Shown here: positions 1 through 8,052 of the stretch, piece by piece | Layout: every line of letters starts with the position of its first letter | Numbering within the stretch: position 1 is the first letter of the stretch | Source: an uncultured Bacteroidia bacterium | GTDB taxonomy: Bacteria; Bacteroidota; Bacteroidia; Bacteroidales; F082 | Assembly (NCBI GenBank): GCA_902800965.1 | Contig: CADCGK010000004.1 | Coordinates: 62,001 to 126,000 of the forward strand | Direction of reading: 5' to 3' | DNA: 64,000 nt | Program-made: the position numbers and the translations under genes | The notes under the pieces: model-generated | What the model saw: the letters and a program-made list of their open reading frames with translations, nothing else | Databases searched by the model: none | What the model was told of the DNA's origin: nothing

Positions 1-6
1 AATACT

Positions 7-14
7 TATCTTTG
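7..14 (+). promoter_or_regulatory. Promoter -7 box of ltaE
   Basis: TATCTTTG matches the Bacteroidetes -7 consensus TAnnTTTG. If the box ends at -3, transcription starts near 17 and leaves a leader of about 19 nt before the ATG at 36. The -33 element would lie outside the window. Confidence 0.6.
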
Positions 15-35
15 TCGTGATAATATTTTGAGAAA

Positions 36-1058
36 ATGAAAAGAGGATTTGGAAGTGACAACCACTCGGGTGTGTGCCCAGAGGTTTTGGAAGCCATCAT
101 GCATGTGAATCAAGACCACGCCTTGGCCTACGGCGACGATGAATATTGTGCAGCAACGGAGCAACGGTTCCGTAAACAGTTCGGCGAGCAGGCGAGGGTG
201 TTCTTCGCCTTCAACGGCACAGGATGCAACACCCTGTGTATCGATGCCATGGTACGTTCCCACGAAGCCGTGGTCTGTGCCGAGACTGCCCATATCAACG
301 TGGATGAATGCGGTGCCCCGCAGCGTGTGGTGGGTTGCCGCCTGCTTACCGTTGATACCCCTGACGGTAAGCTGACCCCTGAGCTGGTGAAGACTCGCCT
401 GCATGGCTTTGGTTTCGAACACCACAGTCAGCCTAAGCTCATCTCCATCACACAGCCAACTGAGTTGGGGACGCTCTATACCCTTGACGAGATCAAGGCC
501 TTGGTGGACCTTGCCTGTGAATATAACATGTATGTCCATATCGACGGTGCCCGTCTGGGCAACGCCGCCGTGGCATTGGGTTGCACTTTCAAGGAGATGA
601 CCACTGATCTCGGCGTTGATGCCGTGTCGTTCGGCGGCACCAAGAACGGCTTGATGATGGGAGAGGCTGTCGTGTTGCTCAATCCCGAGATTTGCCCCGA
701 CTTCAAGTACCGGCGCAAGCAAGCCATGCAACTCTGCTCGAAGATGCGTTTCATCGCCGCACAGTTCGATGCTTATTTCGAGAACGACCTTTGGCGCCGC
801 AACGCCGAACACTCAAACAAGATGGCTCAGTTGTTGTATAAGTCAGTGAAGGACATCCCTGGTGTCGAGATCGTCTATCCGGTGCAGGCCAATGGTGTGT
901 TTGCCAAGTTGCCACGCAATGTGTGGAAAGCCCTTCAGGAGTACTGCTTCTTCTACGATTGGGATGAAGACGCCAATGTGGTCCGCTGGATGTGTGCCTT
1001 CGATACTACTGAAGAGGATATCCAGCATTTTGCGGAGAAGGTAAGGGAATTGATGTGA
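36..1058 (+). CDS. ltaE: Low-specificity L-threonine aldolase
   Basis: A 340-residue PLP enzyme of fold type I (beta-eliminating lyase family) that would cleave L-threonine or L-allo-threonine to glycine and acetaldehyde in the cytoplasm. The N-terminus starts with the family pattern FGSDNHSG, and the PLP-binding lysine is K203 in SFGGTKNG. The DGARLGNA segment near residue 170 supplies the cofactor-contacting Asp and Arg. Length and both ends match the family, and the start fits the promoter box just upstream. It is a single-gene unit, convergent with the HicAB genes 20 nt downstream. Confidence 0.93.
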   Translation: MKRGFGSDNHSGVCPEVLEAIMHVNQDHALAYGDDEYCAATEQRFRKQFGEQARVFFAFNGTGCNTLCIDAMVRSHEAVVCAETAHINVDECGAPQRVVGCRLLTVDTPDGKLTPELVKTRLHGFGFEHHSQPKLISITQPTELGTLYTLDEIKALVDLACEYNMYVHIDGARLGNAAVALGCTFKEMTTDLGVDAVSFGGTKNGLMMGEAVVLLNPEICPDFKYRRKQAMQLCSKMRFIAAQFDAYFENDLWRRNAEHSNKMAQLLYKSVKDIPGVEIVYPVQANGVFAKLPRNVWKALQEYCFFYDWDEDANVVRWMCAFDTTEEDIQHFAEKVRELM

Positions 1059-1078
1059 ATGAATGGACTGAAACCTCC

Positions 1079-1486
1079 TTATTTGATCAACGTTATTCCA
1101 GCCAGTTCGCGTCCGATTGAACGAATTCCTTCTTGAATCCGTAGAACTTGTCTTTCGGAAATATATTGGCCTCTTTTATACTGACGCATTAAAGATTTGT
1201 TGAGATGAATGTGTTCAGCTAATTTGCTGACATTCAAATATGGATGTGCGTCGTAGAAAGCTGAAATATCATACTGATAAACAAATTCAATGTTTTGTAA
1301 CTCTTCTGGAATAGGTTTTCCCCAATTGACGTATGATTCTATCATTTCTTGGTAACTGTTCAGATAATCCTCTTTGGCTTCAACAACAGTTTCTCCTTCG
1401 CCAAAAAAGAAGTTTTTAAGTTTAGGAGAGTGAATCCCGTATGAACCATCTTCCCCTTTCTCAATGATAGCTACTATTTTTTTCAT
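1079..1486 (-). CDS. hicB: HicB-family antitoxin
   Basis: 135 residues. The N-terminal half has the HicB pattern (MKKIVAIIEKGEDGSYGIHSP, then a conserved turn and an EAKEDY helix), a partly degraded RNase-H-like fold. The C-terminal half (about residues 80-130) looks like an Xre-type helix-turn-helix, the usual operator-binding part. It lies 2 nt downstream of the HicA gene, the usual toxin-first order. Its role would be to neutralise HicA and repress the operon. The family call is good; activity is not shown by sequence. Confidence 0.85.
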   Translation of the reverse strand: MKKIVAIIEKGEDGSYGIHSPKLKNFFFGEGETVVEAKEDYLNSYQEMIESYVNWGKPIPEELQNIEFVYQYDISAFYDAHPYLNVSKLAEHIHLNKSLMRQYKRGQYISERQVLRIQEGIRSIGRELAGITLIK

Positions 1487-1488
1487 AT

Positions 1489-1665
1489 TTATAGTTGTTT
1501 TATTAAATCGTGATAAATACCATTCTTGATTTCTTTGGAACTATGACGTTCGATTTGGATTTGATAATCTTTATCCGGATGAACATAAAGATCATGTTTT
1601 TTCCCATGACGCATAAGCTTCCAACCTTTACTGATAGCCAGTCTTTTTAATTCATTCCATTTCAT
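1489..1665 (-). CDS. hicA: HicA-family mRNA interferase toxin
   Basis: A 58-residue protein in a double-stranded-RNA-binding-like fold. It starts MKWNELKRLA, and the segment around RHGKKHDLYVHPD carries the family catalytic histidine (H24). HicA toxins cleave mRNA and tmRNA and arrest growth. The stop codon lies 2 nt before the HicB start, so the two are co-transcribed. A TATCTTTG box ends only 2 nt before the ATG, which implies a leaderless transcript unless another promoter is used. Confidence 0.85.
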   Translation of the reverse strand: MKWNELKRLAISKGWKLMRHGKKHDLYVHPDKDYQIQIERHSSKEIKNGIYHDLIKQL

Positions 1666-1667
1666 TG

Positions 1668-1675
1668 CAAAGATA
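1668..1675 (-). promoter_or_regulatory. Promoter -7 box of hicAB
   Basis: TATCTTTG on the minus strand. With the usual spacing the first transcribed base would be the A of the hicA start codon, so the mRNA may be leaderless. Confidence 0.5.
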
Positions 1676-1716
1676 TAACATTTTTGTGATATACAAACAG
1701 GTCCTATAAATCTTTT

Positions 1717-3786
1717 TTAAAACTTCCAAATCACCTCAGCTTTGACGTCGGTTTTGGTTTCTTCCGAGAGAAAAGAACAGCCAATTCTGGCGTAAAGACT
1801 CAAAGCGTTGAAAAGCTTCAACTTTCCGAGCAAATAAAGGCGTGACCCTTTGCCGTAAAGGCTGGGGATGGAAAAGGCTCCTAACACGTCGTTTTCATAC
1901 ATGGTGATGCGGCTGTTGTAGTCGTCGCTGCTAAACAAGGCATAGCGAAAAGTGAGGGAGTAAGGCTTGCCGTCAGGCTTATAGGCGACATCTTGGCAAA
2001 TCATATAACCTCGGCTGTCGATGCCATCTTTGTTGAAATAATGGGAATAGGCCGCTTTGTTGCTTAGGTGCAGAGATCCGAATAGGCTGTAAGTGAGCTG
2101 GAATTGTAAGGTGCGCTTGGTGTTAAAGATGGGGTAATGGCTGAAGACATGGTCATCTGTGGAGTTCTTCATCTTGGTCTTCGACTTGAACCTGAATTGC
2201 ATGGAGGCGTTTCGGCTGATTTGGTGGTTGATCTTTAGACAGTATTCCTGTCCCCAAGAGGGATTATAGACTTGGCTGCTGAGCCATGTCAGACGGAAGA
2301 AATCGGCGTAGGCGAGGAGGTCCCATCCCGGTGCTGGAGCGCATTGCAAGCCTAGATAAACACCTTCTTCTCCCTGTCCTCGGCTGCTTTCACCGAAGGC
2401 ACTGCTCAACAGGTTTTGGTATCGTTTGTCATAGCTTCGGTACAACAAGCTGAAGCTGATGTATCCTCTTGGCTTCATGGTCATGCCGACCAATCCAGCG
2501 AAAGCGCTGTTGTCGCTGCGTGAGAGCTCTCCGAAGATCACGGTCTTGTCCCAAAACCAGCGAAAATCCAGACCCAAGTCGGTGAGTCGGTCGCCTTGAA
2601 AATAGAACTGGTTGTATTTGGAAGGCTTGAGTTGCAGCATCTTGTTAAGCCGTAGGTGATAGGCGGTGAAGCCCACTTCCAGCTGGGGACCGGCGTAACA
2701 GAGATGTCCGCCAAACACCTGTTGGCGCACGGCGTGCCGTTTCTCAAGCTCCTTCAAAGTCCGGTGATATCCTGTCTCTTGTAGGGCACTGACCAGTTCG
2801 GCGTCATCCAGTTCATCGTCCAGGGTGTCGCTTTCCACGATGGTGGCATCGATGTAGCGAAAGGAATAAAAAGCCGTGGCATACCAGTCTCGGTATCTGA
2901 AGGTCGTGGCAGCGCCTCGAAAGAAACTGCCTTCACTGGCTGAGGCTTTGGGGCGCACGCCTCCGGCGCGTTTCATGGGGGAACTCCCTCCAGAGGCTTT
3001 GCCAAAACTCATCCCTGACCATAACGTCAGGCCTTGCCCGAAACTAAGCAGGTAGTCGCCTAAGGCCAGGTCTTTGATCTCGAGTCCTTTAGTCCCTCTT
3101 TGGGCGTTTCCCGTCAACTTGATATCCGATGCGTATAAATGGAATCCATAGAAGTCGAAGCAGGGGAATTGGTGCTGCCATGGCTCGCCCGCATCCTTTT
3201 CCAAGGCGAATCCAAATCGCAAACGTTGCTTGTAATGGAAGGCGTATTTAACTTGGAGTTTCAAGGGATCGCCCAGGTATTTTGTCGTAGTGTCATGAGT
3301 TTTTTGTGCATAGTTCAAGGTCACTTGGTGTCTGCCTTGGGCGATCATCCTGCCTAATCCGGGCCGTTCCTGTTCCATGGTTTTCTCGCTTTTTCCGAAA
3401 TAGATCAGAGGACCGATGACGGCCACGACAGCCTCGTTGAACTCCTCCATCGTCAATAGCTCATCGATGAAAAGCAGGTCGCCGAATTGTCGTCGATATT
3501 GCTGTAACGCCTCAGTCTGAAAGACGCTGAGCAGCCCAATCTCTTCAAGGTGGATCACCTCTTCGCTGTTGATGTTGAGCGGGTTTTCCAGGTAGAACAG
3601 ATAATCCTCCAACAGGTCCTCGTGTGAAGCATCGTCATCATCGGGTAATGTCAAATCCTCCACGAGTTTATCCTCCGTTTGCTCCAACAGCAGCTGATAA
3701 AGGAATTCGATGTTTTGGGTGACGGGCTGAAGGGTGTCACTCAAAGGGTGAAAGATGCTTAATATGATGATGCTGATGATTTTCAT
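1717..3786 (-). CDS. Helix-hairpin-helix domain outer-membrane barrel protein
   Basis: 689 residues. A short hydrophobic signal segment (residues 1-15) is followed by an acidic linker. Residues about 65-115 resemble a ComEA-like helix-hairpin-helix repeat (LNINSEEVIHLEEIGLL, then FGDLLFIDELL). The remainder is a long series of alternating aromatic-rich strands ending in VIWKF, with a terminal aromatic residue typical of outer-membrane beta-barrels. Such fusions are common in Bacteroidales and have no established function. It follows the PorV/PorQ-like gene by 21 nt, so the pair probably forms one operon. Whether the helix-hairpin-helix part binds DNA is unknown. Confidence 0.7.
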   Translation of the reverse strand: MKIISIIILSIFHPLSDTLQPVTQNIEFLYQLLLEQTEDKLVEDLTLPDDDDASHEDLLEDYLFYLENPLNINSEEVIHLEEIGLLSVFQTEALQQYRRQFGDLLFIDELLTMEEFNEAVVAVIGPLIYFGKSEKTMEQERPGLGRMIAQGRHQVTLNYAQKTHDTTTKYLGDPLKLQVKYAFHYKQRLRFGFALEKDAGEPWQHQFPCFDFYGFHLYASDIKLTGNAQRGTKGLEIKDLALGDYLLSFGQGLTLWSGMSFGKASGGSSPMKRAGGVRPKASASEGSFFRGAATTFRYRDWYATAFYSFRYIDATIVESDTLDDELDDAELVSALQETGYHRTLKELEKRHAVRQQVFGGHLCYAGPQLEVGFTAYHLRLNKMLQLKPSKYNQFYFQGDRLTDLGLDFRWFWDKTVIFGELSRSDNSAFAGLVGMTMKPRGYISFSLLYRSYDKRYQNLLSSAFGESSRGQGEEGVYLGLQCAPAPGWDLLAYADFFRLTWLSSQVYNPSWGQEYCLKINHQISRNASMQFRFKSKTKMKNSTDDHVFSHYPIFNTKRTLQFQLTYSLFGSLHLSNKAAYSHYFNKDGIDSRGYMICQDVAYKPDGKPYSLTFRYALFSSDDYNSRITMYENDVLGAFSIPSLYGKGSRLYLLGKLKLFNALSLYARIGCSFLSEETKTDVKAEVIWKF

Positions 3787-3807
3787 GTCTTTTGCGGATA
3801 GTATATC

Positions 3808-4629
3808 CTATGGGATGCTATATTCCATGCTGATTTGCAGCGATGTTCCAAGTGCTTGATGCAGCTGTGCCGCGACATCGACGTGGAGATGATGGATCTC
3901 GTAGCCAATGCCGAAGCTTAGGAGGTTGGGGTTGCATTGGACGCCAGCTCGAAGATAGAAACGTTTGAAGACTTGGTATTCAAAGCCGCTTCGTAGTTGG
4001 AATCCTTCTCGTTCGCTGTTTTTCTCCAGCTCGCATTGGGCGACAAAATCATTAGTAAACTGATAGGAGAGGCCGAAACATAAATCGATGGGTAGGGGAT
4101 CCTCGTTGATCGTCATAAGCCTTGCGCGAATGGGATTGTATATGGTGGCGCCAAGACGGAGTTTCTCTGTGACCTGCGACTGGATGCCGAGTTCGAAGCT
4201 TGGCGCCCCTCGGTTGGGATAGCCATCGCCCCAATGAAACAGCAGGTACTCGAATCGCAATCCCATCTGTAGATAAGGGCCGAAGTCGCGGGCATAGACG
4301 ATGCCGAACTGGTTTTCGCTGTAATCCACACCTCCGAATTGAGTTACCAACAAGCCGAAGCAACCGATGCGGTCAAAGGATTTGACAATGCCACCGCTCT
4401 TGAAAGCAGTCTCTTTCAATAGCCATTGGTTCTCATAATACAATCCAAAGTGCCATCCTTTCAGATAGGCCAGGCCCGCCGGGTTGTTCTGTAACGCCCA
4501 GAGATCCTGGCTGCATACTGATGCTCGTCCCAGGGCCGCCGCCCTTCCTCCTGTGGCTCTTGTCAGGTCAAAAGCGCTACACCTATTAATTAATAGGTAA
4601 ATTATTAATATAAAAATACTTTTTTTCAT
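3808..4629 (-). CDS. PorV/PorQ-like outer-membrane beta-barrel protein
   Basis: 273 residues with an N-terminal signal peptide (residues 1-19, ending CSA). The mature N-terminus has the family pattern of an RATGGRAAALGRASV turn followed by LWALQNNPAGLA, seen in UPF0164/PorV/PorQ barrels associated with type IX secretion. The rest is beta-strand rich. It is the first gene of a pair with the helix-hairpin-helix barrel protein. A substrate or direct secretion role cannot be read from sequence. Confidence 0.6.
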   Translation of the reverse strand: MKKSIFILIIYLLINRCSAFDLTRATGGRAAALGRASVCSQDLWALQNNPAGLAYLKGWHFGLYYENQWLLKETAFKSGGIVKSFDRIGCFGLLVTQFGGVDYSENQFGIVYARDFGPYLQMGLRFEYLLFHWGDGYPNRGAPSFELGIQSQVTEKLRLGATIYNPIRARLMTINEDPLPIDLCFGLSYQFTNDFVAQCELEKNSEREGFQLRSGFEYQVFKRFYLRAGVQCNPNLLSFGIGYEIHHLHVDVAAQLHQALGTSLQISMEYSIP

Positions 4630-4646
4630 TGTTTTATTTTATGATA

Positions 4647-4654
4647 CAAAAGTA
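4647..4654 (-). promoter_or_regulatory. Promoter -7 box of the barrel operon
   Basis: TACTTTTG on the minus strand fits TAnnTTTG and would give a leader of about 15 nt before the start at 4629. Confidence 0.45.
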
Positions 4655-4744
4655 AATTAATACCATGTATGTTATATTGAAATTATGTTGAAATAATATC
4701 TAATTATTATTTTGAAAAGAGTTGGAATGTATTTTGATATTTGT

Positions 4745-4752
4745 TATCTTTG
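4745..4752 (+). promoter_or_regulatory. Promoter -7 box of DUF456 and transketolase genes
   Basis: TATCTTTG. It lies inside a possible longer reading frame that opens at 4712, which is the reason for choosing the ATG at 4769 as the real start (leader about 14 nt). Confidence 0.6.
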
Positions 4753-4768
4753 CAATTTTAAACTTGAC

Positions 4769-5272
4769 ATGACTTACGTACTCATCATTGCCGCCATTCT
4801 CCTTGCCGCCATTGGGCTGGTGGGAGCCATCGTTCCGGGAATTGCCGGTCCGCCGTTCAGTTTCTTGGGGTTGCTGGTATTGTCATTCGTGGATGGCATC
4901 GACTATTCCACGGGCTTTTTGGTGATCATGGGTATCATTGGCGCGATCATCTTTGTGCTGGATTACGTGGTCCCAATATGGGGTACAAAAACCCTTGGAG
5001 GCACCAAGGCTGGAGTACGAGGAAGTACCATAGGGCTGATCTTGGGGCTGCTTTTCACTATTATTTTCCCCATCGGTTTCATTGCCATTCTGTTGGGACC
5101 GTTCATCGGCGCCTACATCGGGGAGCGGAATGCTGGCACACCCGATCATAATGCATGGCGCTCAGCTTTTGGTTCCTTCGTCGGTTTTTTGGCGGGAACC
5201 TTCATCAAGACGGTGTATGCTGTAGTCTGTTTGTTTTACATTTTTAAAGATTTAATTCGATTGATATGGTAG
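4769..5272 (+). CDS. DUF456 domain membrane protein
   Basis: 167 residues forming four or five hydrophobic helices, with the glycine-rich pattern of the DUF456 family: an early PGIAGPP turn and a central GTKTLGGTKAG segment after the second helix pair. It is an inner-membrane protein of unknown function. Its stop codon overlaps the start of the transketolase N-subunit (ATGGTAG), so the two are translationally coupled. The start at 4769 is preferred because the upstream promoter box sits within the longer reading frame. Confidence 0.85.
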   Translation: MTYVLIIAAILLAAIGLVGAIVPGIAGPPFSFLGLLVLSFVDGIDYSTGFLVIMGIIGAIIFVLDYVVPIWGTKTLGGTKAGVRGSTIGLILGLLFTIIFPIGFIAILLGPFIGAYIGERNAGTPDHNAWRSAFGSFVGFLAGTFIKTVYAVVCLFYIFKDLIRLIW

Positions 5273-6075
5273 ATTTTGAAAATAAGGCAAGACATATCCG
5301 TGAGCTGATCCTGACTTCTTTGACGGAAGCAGGCTCAGGTCATACGGGTGGCTCGCTCGACCTTGTAGATATCTTCACGGTGTTGTATTTCGACCATCTT
5401 CGTCATCGCCCTAAGAATCCCCTCTGGGAAGATCGCGACAAAGTGGTCTTGTCGATTGGACATACGGCGCCGGTGCTATATGCGACCTTGGCGGCAGCAG
5501 GCTATTTCCCGGAAAAGGAGATGATGACGCTGCGTAAACTGGGAAGCCGCCTTCAGGGCCATCCAAGTTACGAGTTCAAGTTGCCAGGATTGGAGACTTG
5601 CTCCGGTTCTCTTGGACAAGGACTGGGTGTGGCTTTGGGCATGGCCATCTCGGCCAAGATGGACGGCAAGCCGAATCGTGTGTTCTGCATCATGGGCGAC
5701 GGCGAACAGCAGGAGGGAAGCGTGTGGGAGACCGCCATGGCTGCGGCGCATCATAAAGCCGACAACCTTTGCGCTATCATCGACAGAAACCGGCTTCAAA
5801 TTGACGGTGGCACTGAAGAGGTGATGGGCATCGATCCCCTGAAGGATAAATGGATTGCCTTTGGATGGCATGCGATCGAGATCGATGGGCACGACTATAG
5901 CCAGATCAAGATGGCTTTGGAGATGGCCGACAAGACGGAAGGCAAGCCCACGGTCATCATCGCGGATACCGTGATGGGAAAAGGCGTCAAGAGCATTGAA
6001 AACAATAACCAATGGCACGGCAAAGTTCCCTCGAAGGAACAACTTCCCGGCTTTTTGAAGGAACTGAACAACTGA
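5266..6075 (+). CDS. tktN: Transketolase, N-terminal (TPP-binding) subunit
   Basis: 269 residues, the pyrophosphate-binding half of a split transketolase. The early GHTGGSLDLVDI segment and the TPP motif starting GDGEQQEG at about residue 144, closing near IIDRN, are both present. Together with the C-terminal subunit encoded next it would transfer two-carbon ketol units in the non-oxidative pentose phosphate pathway. It is coupled to DUF456 upstream and separated by 21 nt from the second subunit. Its end lies in an 8-bp tandem array. Confidence 0.92.
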   Translation: MVDFENKARHIRELILTSLTEAGSGHTGGSLDLVDIFTVLYFDHLRHRPKNPLWEDRDKVVLSIGHTAPVLYATLAAAGYFPEKEMMTLRKLGSRLQGHPSYEFKLPGLETCSGSLGQGLGVALGMAISAKMDGKPNRVFCIMGDGEQQEGSVWETAMAAAHHKADNLCAIIDRNRLQIDGGTEEVMGIDPLKDKWIAFGWHAIEIDGHDYSQIKMALEMADKTEGKPTVIIADTVMGKGVKSIENNNQWHGKVPSKEQLPGFLKELNN

Positions 6076-6093
6076 TCAACTGAACAACTTCTA
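6062..6093 (+). repeat. 8-bp tandem array at the end of tktN
   Basis: Four units of AACTGAAC or close variants. The gene stop TGA (6073-6075) is in the second unit. TGA occurs at 6065, 6073 and 6081, one in each reading frame. Confidence 0.85.
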
Positions 6094-6096
6094 ACT

Positions 6097-7989
6097 ATGA
6101 GATACGTCAATAAAGGCAACAAGGCTACCAAACTTGGATTTGGTGAAGGTGTGCTGGCCGCAGCACAGAAAGATGAACGCGTGGTCGGGCTGGGAGCTGA
6201 TATCACGGCTTCTGTCGGCATGAACCTGTTTAAGGATGCGTTCCCTGATCGTTTCTTCTCCATGGGCATCGCTGAACAGGATGCCGTGGCTGTGGCATCG
6301 GGTATGGCGCTGAGCGGCAAGATCCCGGTGTTTAGTACTTACGGCGTCTTTGCGGCACATCGCTCCAACGACCAGATCCGGATCTCCACCTGCTACAACA
6401 ACGTGCATGTGGTCATCGGCGGCGCCCATGCCGGCGTCTCGGTCGGTCCTGACGGTGCTACCCATCAAGCCCTTGAGGATATCGCGGCGATGCGTGTCCT
6501 GCCTAACATGACGGTTATTTCGCCTTGTGACGCCACCCAGGCTAAGATCGCTACAGAGAAGGCCATCCTCGAGTTGGACGGTCCTGTCTATATCCGTTTC
6601 GGCCGCGAGCCGATGCCGGACTTTACCGACGAGGACCAGGATTTCCAAATCGGCAAGGCGCAGCTGTTGCTTGACGGCACCGATGTCACCATCGTGGCAA
6701 CGGGTCATGAGGTGTGGGAGGCCTTGAATGCCGCTCACATGCTGGACCATCTCGGCATCTCGGCACGTGTCATCAACATGCATACCATCAAGCCTTTGGA
6801 TGGCGATATCTTGAAGAAAGCCGCCGACGAGACCCGTATGATCTTCACCGTTGAGGAGCATCAAGTTGCCGGTGGACTGGGAGGCGCAGTGTCGGAATTC
6901 CTCTCCGATGTACATCCCATCCGTGTCTGCCGCATCGGTATTAACGACAGCTTTGGCGAGTCGGGACAGGCTTCAGCCTTGATGCATAAATTCGGTTTGG
7001 ATTCGGCAGGCATCGTCAACCGGATTCTGGAAGAAGTGGGGAAGGACGATCTCAGTGTGTTCATCCCCAAGATGGACAAGCCATTTTCGACGCATCCCAA
7101 GTCGTTATACACTTACAAAATGCTGTATGAAGGCTATGATTTCCATGACGAATCGACTTTCGAGAACTGCTACGACACTCGCGTGTATCGCAGCTATATG
7201 AGCTATGGTCAGCGAGGCAAGGATATCCGTGAGACCCTGGCGCGTTCACTGCACGATCATTTCATCACTTATCACCTATACAAGCTGCTCGACCAATACG
7301 ACGAGAAGATGGTGGTCGGTGTCATGGGCGGCCACGGCCGTCGGCGCGACGACCCGCATTACCGTCAGATCGTTTATCTGAGCAAGAAGTTGACGGAGAT
7401 GGGCCGCCTGATGGTCACCGGCGGTGGTCCTGGCGCCATGGAGGCCGCCCATCTGGGAGCTTACATGGCCGAAAGGACGGACGAGGAGGTGGAGGAGGCC
7501 TTGGCGATGATGGCTGCCTCTCCGACCTTCAGGGACGCTGGCTGGCTGCGACGCTCTTTCGAGGTGATGGAGCGCTTCCCGCTGGTTACCAATTACCGCA
7601 GCCTCTCGATCCCGACGTATTTTTACGGTCATGAGCCTACAGCGCCTTTTGCCACCGACATTGCCAAGTACTTTGACAACAGCGTGCGTGAAGACGGCAT
7701 CGTCACCGTAGCCAAGGGTGGCATCATCTATACGCCTGGCAGCGCTGGCACCATGCAGGAAATCTTCCAAGATGCTGGTCAGAACCACTACGAGACCGAA
7801 GGCTTTGCCAGCCCCATGATCTTCATGGGCAAGGAATATTTTACCAAGACCATGCCGGCCTATACCATGCTCAAATACTTGAGCGATAGCGGTCACTTCA
7901 AGCACATGCTGCTGACCCTTACCGACGACAACGAAGAGATCATTGACGCCATTGTCAAGTTCAAGGAAGGAGATGGAGATAAGAGATAA
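6097..7989 (+). CDS. Transketolase C-terminal subunit fused to a LOG-family domain
   Basis: 630 residues, about twice the usual length of this subunit. Residues 1 to about 312 are a complete transketolase C-terminal subunit (pyrimidine-binding domain with catalytic-type Glu60 in GIAEQDAV, then the C-terminal domain ending near GIVNRILEEV). After a linker of about 80 residues, positions about 405-625 form a Rossmann-like domain of the LOG/lysine-decarboxylase-like family: VVGVMGGHGRRR, then TGGGPGAMEAAH near 437, then YTPGSAGTMQEIF near 547. Family enzymes release the base from nucleoside 5'-monophosphates using PGGxGTxxE, but here the second Gly is Ser. No stop codon separates the halves. A sequencing error joining two genes is possible; Met at 7072 would be a candidate separate start. 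Confidence 0.85.
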   Translation: MRYVNKGNKATKLGFGEGVLAAAQKDERVVGLGADITASVGMNLFKDAFPDRFFSMGIAEQDAVAVASGMALSGKIPVFSTYGVFAAHRSNDQIRISTCYNNVHVVIGGAHAGVSVGPDGATHQALEDIAAMRVLPNMTVISPCDATQAKIATEKAILELDGPVYIRFGREPMPDFTDEDQDFQIGKAQLLLDGTDVTIVATGHEVWEALNAAHMLDHLGISARVINMHTIKPLDGDILKKAADETRMIFTVEEHQVAGGLGGAVSEFLSDVHPIRVCRIGINDSFGESGQASALMHKFGLDSAGIVNRILEEVGKDDLSVFIPKMDKPFSTHPKSLYTYKMLYEGYDFHDESTFENCYDTRVYRSYMSYGQRGKDIRETLARSLHDHFITYHLYKLLDQYDEKMVVGVMGGHGRRRDDPHYRQIVYLSKKLTEMGRLMVTGGGPGAMEAAHLGAYMAERTDEEVEEALAMMAASPTFRDAGWLRRSFEVMERFPLVTNYRSLSIPTYFYGHEPTAPFATDIAKYFDNSVREDGIVTVAKGGIIYTPGSAGTMQEIFQDAGQNHYETEGFASPMIFMGKEYFTKTMPAYTMLKYLSDSGHFKHMLLTLTDDNEEIIDAIVKFKEGDGDKR

Positions 7990-8052
7990 GAGATAAGAGA
8001 TAAGAGTTACCTCTCTACCGGTTTTAACTTTTAACTTTTATCTTTTATCTTT
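7976..8052. repeat. Two facing 7-bp tandem arrays between convergent genes
   Basis: The plus side has GAGATAA four times followed by GAGTTAC (7976-8010). The right side, read on the minus strand, has AAAGATA and AAAGTTA units (8025-8052). Each array contains the stop codon of the gene that runs into it (TAA at 7987 and, on the minus strand, at 8047). Stops recur every 7 bp, so all three frames are closed on both sides. Confidence 0.85.

Noticed and set aside
7072..7989. Separate LOG-family gene starting at 7072
   Set aside because: No stop codon or promoter separates it from the transketolase part; kept as one fused gene with the alternative noted.
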